Assembly: GCA_031288745.1 (NCBI GenBank) | Contig: JAITQT010000104.1 | Location: 1 to 14,914, forward strand | Direction of reading: 5' to 3' | DNA from: Deltaproteobacteria bacterium | GTDB taxonomy: Bacteria; Desulfobacterota; Desulfarculia; Adiutricales; Adiutricaceae | Length of the DNA: 14,914 bases | Shown here: positions 1-7,942 of the stretch, in pieces | Layout: each line of letters begins with the position of its first letter | Numbering within the stretch: the stretch's first letter is position 1 | The notes under the pieces: generated by a model | Seen by the model: only the letters and a program-made list of their open reading frames with translations | Database searches by the model: none | What the model was told of the DNA's origin: nothing | Made by a program: the position numbers and the translations under genes

Positions 1-856
1 TAAAAAACATATGTTCTTCGTTTGAGTCTGAGGCAAAGGCTAAAATTAAAAGGTTGATACAGCAGCACGTTTCTCCAATGGAAGGCTGAAAATTTTTTTT
101 AAGGTGCATTGTAGTGATATCGACAACTTAAGAAATCACCTAATGTAAAGGCATCGTAAAACCAGGAAAGTTAGTTTTGCTCTATATTTTTAACTCTTAT
201 ATTGTACATAAGCTATTGAGCCTCAAAATATCCTTCTCTGACTGAAGTGATTGACCAACCATGGGTATTTTACTAGACCAAAGTTTTTACTTGAGCCCCG
301 AAGTTTGCTTTAGTTGTGGACCTTGGAGCTTAAACTGGAGACAGCTCACCATCGGCAAAAACCTAACCAATTTATCCTATAGACTCTCCATTCCTCTGGC
401 CTATGTTGGCCTCTATTGCAGGAAAATCCATTAAAGTAAAGCCCTCGACTCGCTTATCGTTTTTTTAGGTTTCAACCTCAACTCCTTATATATACTTAAA
501 AATATAGAGGACTTAGTCGATCATAAGCTCTGGTGCCCTTAAGGAGGATAAGCCCCTTCAAATTTTTTAAAAGCCTCTATCATGGCTAATTACTGAGGGC
601 AAGGCCAATATCAATCCTTAATTAGCGAAACAAGATCGAATAAAAGACGAAAGCATTAATTTCCGTATAAGCCCCTTACGACCTTCGAGGTTTTTTTAGC
701 ACTTATAAACGGTTAAGCGGGCGGGGCCACAGGATTAGAGTCATCGAAAGATCTCTGGTTTAATCAAGTGGATAACAGATCTATGATGAGCGTAGAATCA
801 TCATGACCAGCCTAAAGAGCGGAAGTAAAAGTCATTTACAGCCTGATAGTAGAACC

Positions 857-937
857 AATAGAGGAAAACTAGGTCCTATAATGGTCTTGTAAGCGGTTAG
901 GTCAAAGGCCTGATAACCTAAAGCTAACTCCTCTATT
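857..937. repeat. Nested inverted repeats
   Basis: A perfect 9-base outer pair, AATAGAGGA (857-865) with TCCTCTATT (929-937), encloses a 6-base pair, TTAGGT (897-902) with ACCTAA (916-921). A transcript could fold as a stem carrying an inner hairpin. The inner pair alone could be chance in this composition; the outer pair is somewhat better. No known RNA family is recognised. Confidence 0.35.
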
Positions 938-963
938 TGCAGCCTAAACTCGTCTAATCTGCC

Positions 964-1032
964 AACTATACCCCTCGAAACTAGCCTAAAATCAAATCAA
1001 TAAGACCTTAACCTTCGATTAGGAGTATAGTT
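964..1032. repeat. Long imperfect inverted repeat (hairpin) upstream of tssE
   Basis: The left arm at 964-979 (AACTATACCCCTCGAA) pairs with the right arm at 1014-1032, whose reverse complement is AACTATACTCCTAATCGAA. That gives 15 matches, one mismatch and a three-base bulge around a 34-base loop. It ends about 50 bases before the -35 box of the putative tssE promoter. It could be an operator-like DNA element, a cruciform, or the stem of an upstream transcript. No run of T follows, so it is not a rho-independent terminator. Confidence 0.6.
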
Positions 1033-1083
1033 ACATTATCAAACTCAGCAATAACTTTATTACTTATAAATTTCGCTCTAAAC

Positions 1084-1112
1084 TTGCAAATTTTTTCGAC
1101 CTAAAGTATAAT
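1084..1112 (+). promoter_or_regulatory. Putative sigma70 promoter of the tss operon
   Basis: A perfect -10 hexamer TATAAT (1107-1112) follows a -35-like TTGCAA (1084-1089, four of six consensus bases) with the ideal 17-base spacer. Transcription would start near 1119-1120. That leaves a very short leader if tssE starts at 1135, or about 36 bases if it starts at the GTG at 1156. It is the only well-formed promoter just ahead of the first gene, so it is the best candidate for driving the operon. Confidence 0.6.
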
Positions 1113-1134
1113 CAATTCTAAGGCTAAAAAAATA

Positions 1135-1569
1135 ATGCCTAAAGGGGTGCAAGTCGTGCGGCTAAGATTATTGGAAAGGATTCGCAACGCCAGCAAGTTT
1201 CCAAATTATATTGAAACTAACACCGGTGAGGCCCTCGCCGATTCTCTCCAAAAGCACTTGGCCCTTATCCTCAACACCCATCAAGGTAGCAGTGCCTCGG
1301 CCCCCGACTTTGGCATGCCCGATTTCGTTAATTTATCAGAGCAAAGCGATCTAGATAGCCTAAGGGAACTAAGCAAAATCTTAACCCAAGTTATCTCTAA
1401 ATACGAGCCTAGGCTTAAAAACTCTCTAGTGATTTACTCGGAATCTAACCTAGAGACTGGGGTTTTAGAGTTCTCTCTCACCGGCTACGTGGAAATCAAC
1501 GAAGAAAAAAGAAACCTCTTTTTTTCAGCCAACATCAATCCCGACGGCAAAATAGACGTGCGCAAATAA
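1135..1569 (+). CDS. tssE: T6SS baseplate protein TssE (gp25-like)
   Basis: TssE is the gp25-like component of the cytoplasmic baseplate wedge and helps start sheath assembly. The 144-residue length fits the family. It opens with the usual LLERIRN segment (about residues 13-19), then a central stretch with the common DFGMPDF pattern (about 58-64), and a YEPRL segment (about 90-94) where the family has its conserved E-P-R residues before the final beta strands. The ATG at 1135 has only a loosely placed AAGG upstream. A GTG at 1156 has AAAGGGG (1141-1147) eight bases before it and would remove seven poorly conserved residues, so it may be the true start. The gene heads the tss operon and is followed 22 bases later by tssF. 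Confidence 0.93.
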   Translation: MPKGVQVVRLRLLERIRNASKFPNYIETNTGEALADSLQKHLALILNTHQGSSASAPDFGMPDFVNLSEQSDLDSLRELSKILTQVISKYEPRLKNSLVIYSESNLETGVLEFSLTGYVEINEEKRNLFFSANINPDGKIDVRK

Positions 1570-1591
1570 TAATTTCTTTAGGGCCCCTTTA

Positions 1592-3304
1592 GTGATCAAA
1601 GACTTTTACCAACAAGAGCTAAACAATTTAAGAGAGCTGGGCGTTGAATTTGCGCGTGATAACCCGGCCCTGGCCCCCATGCTTGGCGCAAGAGGCGACG
1701 ATCCAGATGTTGAAAGGCTCTTAGAAGGCGTAGCCTTTCTCTCGGCCATGGTCAGGGCAAGACTATCCGACGGCCTCCCAGACATGGTCGAGGCCCTCTT
1801 AAGGCTACTATGTCCTGAACTCATACTCGCTACTCCGTCCTCGACTATCATGCATTTTAAGCCGGCCCAAGGCTTTGGCGAGGCGTTTGTTTTACCTGCT
1901 GGCTCGCAGCTGGCCTCAGTGCCCATTGATTCAACCCGGGCCCGCTTTTCCACCTCAGCTGATTTAATCGTTAACCCAGCCTCAGTGGTTAAAGTCGAAA
2001 TCGACCCAGCTAGCGGGGCCTCGGCTGCGGTAAGCCTTACGATTTCTTCGGCCGCGCCCTTAAACCGTTGGCTGCAAGATAGTCTTATCTTTCACCTAGC
2101 CGGCGATTACCCTGAGGCTAGCGAGCGGCGAAGGCTTATTCTTCAACGCTCAGTTAAGGTTTCAGTTGAAGTTAGAGGGAGGACTTTAACCTTAAATCAA
2201 GCGGCCGTTACTCCGGCCGGCTTTGAAGCTGAAAATTTTGCCCTCTCTCTTAACCCCTCTCTCTCCCTAGCCTTACTTCGTGATTATTTCGCTATGCCGC
2301 AGAAGTTTTTGTTTTTAAAGCTCTCGGGCCTAAAGCCCCTAGCCGCATCTACTGAAAACGAATTAACCGTCAGATTTTTCTTAGATGATCTAAAATCCTT
2401 TTTCCCGCCTTCAAGGGCTGAGCACTTTTTACTTAACGCCTGCCCGGCCGTAAACCTATTCCCTTACCCGGGAAGACCGTTAATTGTCGATCATAAAAGG
2501 AGCGAATACCTAATTAGGCCTCAAGATTACGACGCAGAAAAGCTAGATATCCACCGTGTCTCAAATGTTTCTTCCATTACCGCTGACGGAAAAACCAAAA
2601 TTTATCGACCCTTTGAGCGCCTAGGAAGGCCAAATCCAGATATAGGTCTCTATACCATAAGCCGCAGGGCTTCCCCTGTTAGTGGAAAACTAGAGCATTA
2701 TTTACAGCTTATTTATAAAAATAATCAAAGTTTTTCAAGTAGAGAATCTCTTTCAATCGATCTTATTTGCCATAACGCAGGGCTAACTAACGTTATTAGA
2801 ACAGGAGAAATCTCTCAAAGCACTGATACTTCTCCGGCCATGGCCAGCTTTAGTAACATTCTTCCAGCAACTAAGCACTCAGCCCCGGTGCTCAACGACG
2901 AGCAAATGTGGAGCCTACTGTCGCACCTAAACGTTAACCTCATGGCTAGGTTAACCGCCGACTCTCTTCGAGAGATTCTAACTTTGCATGCGGTACCCAA
3001 TGACGCCGATATTGGTAGGCGCTTATCTAACTTAAAGCGCATTGAGGCCTTAGAAAAGGCTACTGCAGTTATGGAAGACCTTTTTATCCTCGGCAGGCCC
3101 TATAGGGGGACCTCTATTGAGCTAACTGTCGATCCCAGGGGCTTTGCTTCTAAAGGAGATTTATATCTTTTTGGCGACGCCTTAGATAGTTTTTTTGGGA
3201 TCTGTCATCACCTAAACACTTATTCAAGGCTCTCTATCATAGAGACTCACTCACGAGAAATCTACTCATGGCCGCCCAGACTGGGACTAAAACGCCTAAT
3301 ATAA
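1592..3304 (+). CDS. tssF: T6SS baseplate protein TssF (VasA/ImpG)
   Basis: TssF pairs with TssG in the baseplate wedge that surrounds the VgrG spike. The N terminus is a near-textbook match to the family: YQQEL and LRELG (residues 6-17), the FAR-NPALAPML segment (about 20-31), and DPDVERLLEG with AFL (about 37-49). The C terminus has YRGTSIELTVD, a LYLFGDAL segment, LNTYSRL, and the closing WPPRLG motif. At 570 residues it is complete. The start is a GTG at 1592, chosen because translation from it begins exactly where the family begins; TAGGG lies about nine bases upstream. Its end overlaps the start of tssG by 37 bases, which suggests translational coupling of the two partners. Confidence 0.95.
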   Translation: MIKDFYQQELNNLRELGVEFARDNPALAPMLGARGDDPDVERLLEGVAFLSAMVRARLSDGLPDMVEALLRLLCPELILATPSSTIMHFKPAQGFGEAFVLPAGSQLASVPIDSTRARFSTSADLIVNPASVVKVEIDPASGASAAVSLTISSAAPLNRWLQDSLIFHLAGDYPEASERRRLILQRSVKVSVEVRGRTLTLNQAAVTPAGFEAENFALSLNPSLSLALLRDYFAMPQKFLFLKLSGLKPLAASTENELTVRFFLDDLKSFFPPSRAEHFLLNACPAVNLFPYPGRPLIVDHKRSEYLIRPQDYDAEKLDIHRVSNVSSITADGKTKIYRPFERLGRPNPDIGLYTISRRASPVSGKLEHYLQLIYKNNQSFSSRESLSIDLICHNAGLTNVIRTGEISQSTDTSPAMASFSNILPATKHSAPVLNDEQMWSLLSHLNVNLMARLTADSLREILTLHAVPNDADIGRRLSNLKRIEALEKATAVMEDLFILGRPYRGTSIELTVDPRGFASKGDLYLFGDALDSFFGICHHLNTYSRLSIIETHSREIYSWPPRLGLKRLI

Positions 3305-4302
3305 TCGAAAGCCTCTTGGAAGATCCTAAGTCGTTTTCCTACTTTCAGGCTTTAAGATTAATCTATCTATTTCAAAACCCGGGCTTTAAGACCATAGGCC
3401 AGTTACTAAGGCGAGAGATTTTAATCACCGCTTCGACCTCTCTAGGCTTTCCTTCAGCCGATTTAGTGAAGGTCAATTATCTTAAAAAGAGCGAAATAGA
3501 GAGCGAGCGGGGTCCGGTCTTAGGTTTAACGGTCACCTTCATGGGTCTCCACGGGTCAGCTTCGCCGCTTCCCCCCTTTTACGCCCAAGAAATTAAAGCC
3601 GACGAGCGCCAAGACGACGATAGCTGTAAAAAACTCTTTGATTTAATTTCATTACCTTCTTACCGCCATCACGCCGAGGCCTATTTTCATAATAAGCTCC
3701 CTTTTCGCTTGTTGGCTGAAAACGATCGCAAATACTTTGATATCCTAAATTCACTCATGGGCCTTGGCCAAGGGGCCTCCTTTGACCGTTTGGAAGACAA
3801 CCTCCCAGATTTAGCCTATCTCTGGCTCTTAGCCACCCAATCGAGAAACGCCAGGGGACTTGAGATTTATATTAACTCTCTCATCAATACCCTTGACGCC
3901 AGCATAGAGCAGTGCCTAGAGAGATGGGTCGATATCCCTAATATCCAGCGTTTACAACTTGGCTCTGGCAATTTAGAGTCTCGCTCTTTAGGCCGCGGGG
4001 CCTTAGTGGGCCGAAAGGCCCTCGACGTAAACGGTAAATTTAGGATTTCTATTACCGTAAAAGATAATAAGCTCTTTAATCAGTTAAGCCCAGGAGGGCT
4101 ATTAAGAAAGCGCTTAGAAGCCTTGATCGGCCGCTACCTAAGCTCGCCTTTGGTCTACGATCTTAAGCTAACTCTTCTTATAGGCGTGGCCCAAGCCACT
4201 AGGCTCGGTGCCAGTCACAACTCTAGCCTAGGTCGCTCTAGCTTTCTCTCGCCGCCAAAAGATAGGCCGCTAACCATCTATAGCCCTTGTGGCCTAGGCT
4301 AA
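3268..4302 (+). CDS. tssG: T6SS baseplate protein TssG (VasB/ImpH)
   Basis: TssG binds TssF and forms the core of each baseplate wedge. The 344 residues show the family signature SYFQALRLIYLF near residues 24-34 (equivalent to the usual HFFQAVRLL), then GFPSADL, a FMGLHGSASPLPPFYAQE segment (about 91-108), the region around FHNKL (family HRLxSLFYR-like), and a C-terminal R-L-G-x3-S-x-L-G-x5-L pattern. All are where TssG has them. It begins inside the tssF coding end (37-base overlap) at the ATG at 3268, with GAGA about nine bases upstream. A gap of about 90 bases without a clear promoter separates it from tssJ. Confidence 0.93.
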   Translation: MAAQTGTKTPNIIESLLEDPKSFSYFQALRLIYLFQNPGFKTIGQLLRREILITASTSLGFPSADLVKVNYLKKSEIESERGPVLGLTVTFMGLHGSASPLPPFYAQEIKADERQDDDSCKKLFDLISLPSYRHHAEAYFHNKLPFRLLAENDRKYFDILNSLMGLGQGASFDRLEDNLPDLAYLWLLATQSRNARGLEIYINSLINTLDASIEQCLERWVDIPNIQRLQLGSGNLESRSLGRGALVGRKALDVNGKFRISITVKDNKLFNQLSPGGLLRKRLEALIGRYLSSPLVYDLKLTLLIGVAQATRLGASHNSSLGRSSFLSPPKDRPLTIYSPCGLG

Positions 4303-4393
4303 AACTTTAGGCCCCAGCGCTTAGAGTTTAATGATTAATTTTTAGGCTTTAAAGATAAATTAACCTTTATAGGATCATTTTAAATATTTAAGC

Positions 4394-5623
4394 ATGCCTT
4401 TATTTCTATTAGCAATTTTTGAGAAACTAATGAGACTTAATTTAGGCTATATTTTTCTTTTTATGCTCCTAACCTTTCTTTTAAGCTGCGGGCCAAAAAA
4501 AAACCCGGCCTTGGCCCCTGAGGCCGGTCCGCCGGTTAAAAGCCTCGATCAGCTTCAATATATATTTTCCCCAGGGGCGGTTAAGATTGGGTTAATAGCT
4601 AGCCCCGATCTTAACTCCACCTTAAGCACCCCAGCAGCCTTAAGCCTATGCCTCTATCAATTAAGCGACATGGCTTGGTTTACCGCTAACATGAGTACCG
4701 CTCAAGGTTTAGCCCAGCTCTCCGATTGCCAAGGCTCTGACAAAGGTCTGGTGGGAGCTACTAGGCACTTAATTCAGCCTGGGGAAACAAAAGATCTAGT
4801 TATCGACCGCTTAGGGGGTACCAAATACATCGCCGTGGCCGGGGGCTACAGCGCTTTGCCTCCTCAAAGCGGGGCAGCTTACCTCTTAATCCCGGTCCAT
4901 GAAAATAAAAAATTAATCTTTGCCAATACCTATGAAATAGAAGAGCTTAACGCCTGGCTCTTATTAGAAAGGCAATCACTAGCCTTTTTTCCGAAAACTA
5001 AAGAGCAGATACATCAATCGGCCTCACTTTACGCCAAAACTAACCAAAACATTGCTCTTACCCAGAATTCAATTCAAAATCAACCTAAAACTATAACTCC
5101 AGCCAAAGGCAAAGGCTCAAACTTTTCTAATCTTAATTTAAGGGTGCCAAACCAAACCAGAACTAGAATCGTTACCCAACCTAGCTCCTTCCCCGCCGCC
5201 CCGGACCCTCTGGCCCCAGAGCCAACTGCGCTTCCAACCCCAGCCGCGCCCGGGGACCCAAATATGGCGATCAAAACATCAACCGCAGCCTCATCAATAA
5301 CTGCGGCCCAATCTTCAAGGGCCTTTGCCCCTTGCTTATCACCAAATCTTATAGTTAACCCCAATGAGAGCGATCTTAGCCGCAAGGCTTTAAACGATTG
5401 CCTAAATCAGGGGCAGAAACGAAAAAAACGAACTCCCAAAAGGACCAACTTTAAAACCTCTTCCAAGGGCGAGACGCAAAATTGCGACGGCTCTCTGGGC
5501 TCTTCTAAAGACGGATGCCCTAGTCCCGCTTATCCGCCCACTCAGCCTAGTAGAAACAAACCCGCTCCGGCTAAGAGCGCCTTAGTCAGCCCTGCCCCTA
5601 AAGAGGAGGCAGCTTCTAAATAA
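4394..5623 (+). CDS. tssJ: T6SS outer-membrane lipoprotein TssJ with a long disordered C-terminal tail
   Basis: TssJ is the lipoprotein that ties the TssL-TssM complex to the outer membrane. A hydrophobic signal ends in the lipobox LLSC with acylated Cys32 and Gly at +2, consistent with outer-membrane sorting. Residues about 62-155 read as the TssJ beta-sandwich: IGLIASPDLN, a CLYQLSD strand, a LIQPGETKDL turn, and a YIAVAGGY strand. Usual family members end near residue 180. Here residues 200-409 continue as an Ala/Pro/Ser/Lys-rich, apparently disordered tail with four cysteines (314, 336, 364, 375). The start is uncertain: the ATG at 4394 has no ribosome binding site nearby, while the ATG at 4430 gives a tidier signal peptide (MRLN then a hydrophobic run) and is preferred. 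The gene sits between tssG and tssK, its normal place. Confidence 0.87.
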   Translation: MPLFLLAIFEKLMRLNLGYIFLFMLLTFLLSCGPKKNPALAPEAGPPVKSLDQLQYIFSPGAVKIGLIASPDLNSTLSTPAALSLCLYQLSDMAWFTANMSTAQGLAQLSDCQGSDKGLVGATRHLIQPGETKDLVIDRLGGTKYIAVAGGYSALPPQSGAAYLLIPVHENKKLIFANTYEIEELNAWLLLERQSLAFFPKTKEQIHQSASLYAKTNQNIALTQNSIQNQPKTITPAKGKGSNFSNLNLRVPNQTRTRIVTQPSSFPAAPDPLAPEPTALPTPAAPGDPNMAIKTSTAASSITAAQSSRAFAPCLSPNLIVNPNESDLSRKALNDCLNQGQKRKKRTPKRTNFKTSSKGETQNCDGSLGSSKDGCPSPAYPPTQPSRNKPAPAKSALVSPAPKEEAASK

Positions 5624-5657
5624 GATATAATTAGCTATTTTTTTTGTATTTAAATAA

Positions 5658-5663
5658 TATAAT
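5658..5663 (+). promoter_or_regulatory. Possible -10 box before tssK
   Basis: A perfect TATAAT at 5658-5663 lies in the 79-base gap between tssJ and tssK. No good -35 hexamer is present at the right distance, and the surroundings are simple A/T sequence with a T run at 5638-5645, so this may be chance. If real it would give tssKLM an internal promoter. Confidence 0.25.
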
Positions 5664-5702
5664 ATAGGACCCAATTAGCGGCCCCTAACGCGAGAGGCGT
5701 CA

Positions 5703-7097
5703 ATGAGTTTTCTTCGGCCCGTCTTCTGGCAACAAGGACTCTTTTTAGAGCCCCAACACTTTCAACTCTTAGAGTTTCAGCAGCGACAAGCCCTCTCCTT
5801 TTTAGTCGGGGCCTTGCGGCCATACCCGTGGGGTTTAGCCGAGCTAGAAATTGATGAGGACGCCTTAGTAAACTCAACCATCCGCTTGGTTAAGCTCGAT
5901 CTGTGGCTCCCTGATGGTCAGCGCCTCAGCTTAGGTCAAAATGCCGATATCCCCCCTAGGAGCTTTGCTAAATCTTGGGACGACGCAGACGAAAGGCTTT
6001 TTGTCTATCTAGCCGTGCCTATCTTTTCTCATAGCGGCTCAAATGTTAACCTAAGTGTTACTACGGCCGACAGCGCCCTTTCTCGCTTAAAGCGCTTTAA
6101 TTCGGCCTTAGAACCCGAACTCATACCCGATCTCTATGCCGATGGCCCTGAAAGCCGAGTCGATACTCTAACCTTTAATTCCTATCTCCTCTTTGGCCGC
6201 GAGGTGGAAAAGACATTAGAAGCCGTTTTTTTTATCCCCTTGGCGCTTTTGCAAAAAGAAGGTGAAAAGGTGGCTATCTCTCGCCACTACGCCCCCCCCT
6301 CGCTTACGCTCTATCCCTCAAACCCTTTGCTTAGAATTGGAAACGAGGTTATAGAGCTTCTTAAAGCGAAAGCGAGACAACTTGAGCAGTATAAAACTAG
6401 CTTTTCTCAGGCCAATCAAGAAAATCATGGCGGAGCGCTAATGTTATTAACCGTTATGGGCGCAGTTAGCCGCTTTCTGGCCAGACTCCATAACCTCTTA
6501 TTTCCCCAATCCGTCCATCCCCACGCCCTCTTTTCGGTCTTAAGAGAACTTGCGGCCGAGCTAACCGTTTTTGCTCCAGGTCTTTCTCCATTAGGTGAAA
6601 ATCTAACCGATGGTGGCTCGTCATTAAAAAACTACGATCATTTAGATCCCTATCCAGCCTTCCAAGAAACAAAATTTTTAATCGCCCGCCTCTTAGATGC
6701 CGTTTCCCCTGGCCCTGAGATGACCTTAACTTTTAAGCGCGAAGGCCGCAGCTTTACCCTCTTTCTTCCTTCTACCTTTAGCCCCAATTACGTTTGTTGG
6801 CTATCTATTCGATCCTCTCTAGATTCCGAGGCCCTTCAAAGATCGTTATCCACTTTTGCCAAACTAGCCTCCCCCGCTAGGAGCGAAAATTTAATCTCCT
6901 TTAACCTTCCTGGCATTGCCCTAAGATTTTTGCCCTCGCCCCCTCTTGGCTTACCTAGGAGCCCAGAGACCTTCTATTTTAGCCCCAATCAAAACGACCC
7001 TATGTGGGATGAAGCCATCAAAAATAGAAGCCTTTGCCTTTTTTGGGATCAAGCTCCCGAGGGGACCATAGTTAGCTTATCGGCTAATCATTGGTAA
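5703..7097 (+). CDS. tssK: T6SS baseplate-membrane adaptor TssK (VasE/ImpJ)
   Basis: TssK is a cytoplasmic trimer that connects the TssE-F-G baseplate to the cytoplasmic parts of TssL and TssM. The N terminus carries the unmistakable family opening FLRPVFWQQGLFLEPQHFQ (about residues 3-21), followed by PYPWGLAELEIDEDAL. A YPSNPLLRIGNEVIELL stretch marks the middle. The C-terminal part ends with PETFYFSPNQNDPMW and the usual strand before a hydrophobic end. The length, 464 residues, is normal for the family. The start ATG at 5703 is supported by GAGAGG (about 5692-5697) and by the conserved residues that begin right after it. It is followed 25 bases later by tssL. Confidence 0.95.
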   Translation: MSFLRPVFWQQGLFLEPQHFQLLEFQQRQALSFLVGALRPYPWGLAELEIDEDALVNSTIRLVKLDLWLPDGQRLSLGQNADIPPRSFAKSWDDADERLFVYLAVPIFSHSGSNVNLSVTTADSALSRLKRFNSALEPELIPDLYADGPESRVDTLTFNSYLLFGREVEKTLEAVFFIPLALLQKEGEKVAISRHYAPPSLTLYPSNPLLRIGNEVIELLKAKARQLEQYKTSFSQANQENHGGALMLLTVMGAVSRFLARLHNLLFPQSVHPHALFSVLRELAAELTVFAPGLSPLGENLTDGGSSLKNYDHLDPYPAFQETKFLIARLLDAVSPGPEMTLTFKREGRSFTLFLPSTFSPNYVCWLSIRSSLDSEALQRSLSTFAKLASPARSENLISFNLPGIALRFLPSPPLGLPRSPETFYFSPNQNDPMWDEAIKNRSLCLFWDQAPEGTIVSLSANHW

Positions 7098-7122
7098 TTT
7101 CAATTAAGTTTTTGGTAGAGCC

Positions 7123-7884
7123 ATGCATTTTATAGAGCGTTTTTTTTCTCTAATCCACCTCTCCCTTGAGGCCGAAGGGGCTCGAGGAACGGATAAGCCT
7201 AGCTGGGAGTGGACCGATAAAGCCATAGAGGCCCTCTTAACTCGCGAAGAGCAACTAACCCTGCCTCCTGGCTTTGACCAAAACTCCCGTCGTCAGGCCT
7301 TATGCCCCATCCTGTTGTGGATAGACGAACATTTTTTAAATAGCGCGAGGTCCGACGCTGACCAGTGGTATGATTTTAGCCTCCAGAAAAAGTATTTTGG
7401 CACCAATCAAGGTGGAGAGCTTTTTTTTACTCGCTTAGAAGAGCTTCTTATTAAAAGAAAGCGAGTTTTTGAGGCCCGCTCTGATTCTTCTTTAGATGAC
7501 CATGAAAACCCAGGGGGCCTCCTAAGCGAGCGTTTGAGTCAATATTGGATCTTTCCCGGACAAGGCCCGGAGCCTATGGAGAGCATTGTCGACGCCTACG
7601 CCCTAGCCCTGGCCTTAGGCTATAAGGGCCGCTTTTTCTCATCAGAACCACAAACCATAGAGGGTTTAAAAAAACTAGCCTTTGAGCAATTGGAGGGTTG
7701 GCGCTATAAAATCGGCTCAAAAGAGATTTTTGATAGAGCTAGGCCCAGTGCCTTTCGCTTATTTTTCCAACGCCTCTGGCGCGACTACGGCTGGCAGACC
7801 ATCCACATCCTCTTGGCTACGGCAGTCACCTTATTTATCTGGTTTAGAAGAACAGAGATTATAGAAAATCTTTCTTTATTCTAA
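7123..7884 (+). CDS. tssL: T6SS inner-membrane protein TssL (DotU/VasF), short form
   Basis: TssL joins TssM in the inner membrane and faces the cytoplasm with a DotU-type helical domain. Visible landmarks are the LLWIDEHFL segment (about residues 64-72), W82, SLQKKYFGTNQGGELFF (about 86-102), and the LGYKGR motif (165-170; family LGFxGR). A single membrane segment lies near residues 224-241, followed by a short tail of about 12 residues. There is no C-terminal OmpA-like peptidoglycan-binding domain, so cell-wall anchoring of the complex must come from another protein. The start ATG at 7123 has only a weak GGTAGAG upstream. Length 253 is usual for the short form. Confidence 0.93.
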   Translation: MHFIERFFSLIHLSLEAEGARGTDKPSWEWTDKAIEALLTREEQLTLPPGFDQNSRRQALCPILLWIDEHFLNSARSDADQWYDFSLQKKYFGTNQGGELFFTRLEELLIKRKRVFEARSDSSLDDHENPGGLLSERLSQYWIFPGQGPEPMESIVDAYALALALGYKGRFFSSEPQTIEGLKKLAFEQLEGWRYKIGSKEIFDRARPSAFRLFFQRLWRDYGWQTIHILLATAVTLFIWFRRTEIIENLSLF

Positions 7885-7897
7885 TAATTGGAATTTT

Positions 7898-7927
7898 TTG
7901 TCGTTTTTTTTCTTAACTCAATATAAT
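7898..7927 (+). promoter_or_regulatory. Possible internal promoter before tssM
   Basis: A perfect -10 box TATAAT (7922-7927) follows TTGTCG (7898-7903, four of six bases of the -35 consensus) with an 18-base spacer, in the 58-base gap between tssL and tssM. The A/T-rich context makes chance matches more likely. It could give separate transcription of tssM and the accessory gene. Confidence 0.4.
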
Positions 7928-7942
7928 TAATATTAAGGGCCT

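Larger units (their letters stand above)
1..1134. other. 1.1-kb region without a recognisable gene upstream of tssE
   Basis: No reading frame here is long enough or protein-like enough to call. Seen: a 57-codon plus-strand frame at 261-434 without a ribosome binding site, a 54-codon minus-strand stretch at 832-996 without a start codon, and a minus-strand frame from 109 running off the left edge. Several inverted repeats lie at 783-804, 857-937 and 964-1032, and a promoter lies at 1084-1112. The 11-base word ATAAGCCCCTT occurs twice, near 548 and 666. The region is richer in A+T than the genes that follow. It may be eroded coding sequence, a regulatory region, or both. I see no tRNA or rRNA. 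Confidence 0.6.

Noticed and set aside
1..109. Minus-strand frame from ATG at 107-109 open to the left edge (36 codons)
   Set aside because: Too short, with no convincing ribosome binding site; it could be the start of a divergent gene but the window does not show enough.
261..434. 57-codon plus-strand frame beginning MGILLDQSFYLSPEV
   Set aside because: No ribosome binding site, no recognised family, and it lies in a region full of stops where a frame of this size is expected by chance.
681..697. ACCT-TCG-AGGT followed by a T run, resembling a terminator
   Set aside because: A 4-base stem is too short to be persuasive, and there is no recognisable gene upstream of it.
783..804. ATGATGA/TCATCAT inverted repeat with an 8-base spacer
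   Set aside because: It could be an operator, but it is short and more than 300 bases from the nearest gene start.
850..1035. Possible CRISPR array or clustered repeat unit
   Set aside because: The repeats are inverted pairs of different sequence, not regularly spaced direct repeats.
1606..1953. 115-codon minus-strand frame within tssF
   Set aside because: It lies opposite the most conserved part of tssF and is explained by its codon composition.
7682..7864. Plus-strand frame inside tssL
   Set aside because: It overlaps the well-supported tssL frame completely and has no family features; it is a shadow frame.
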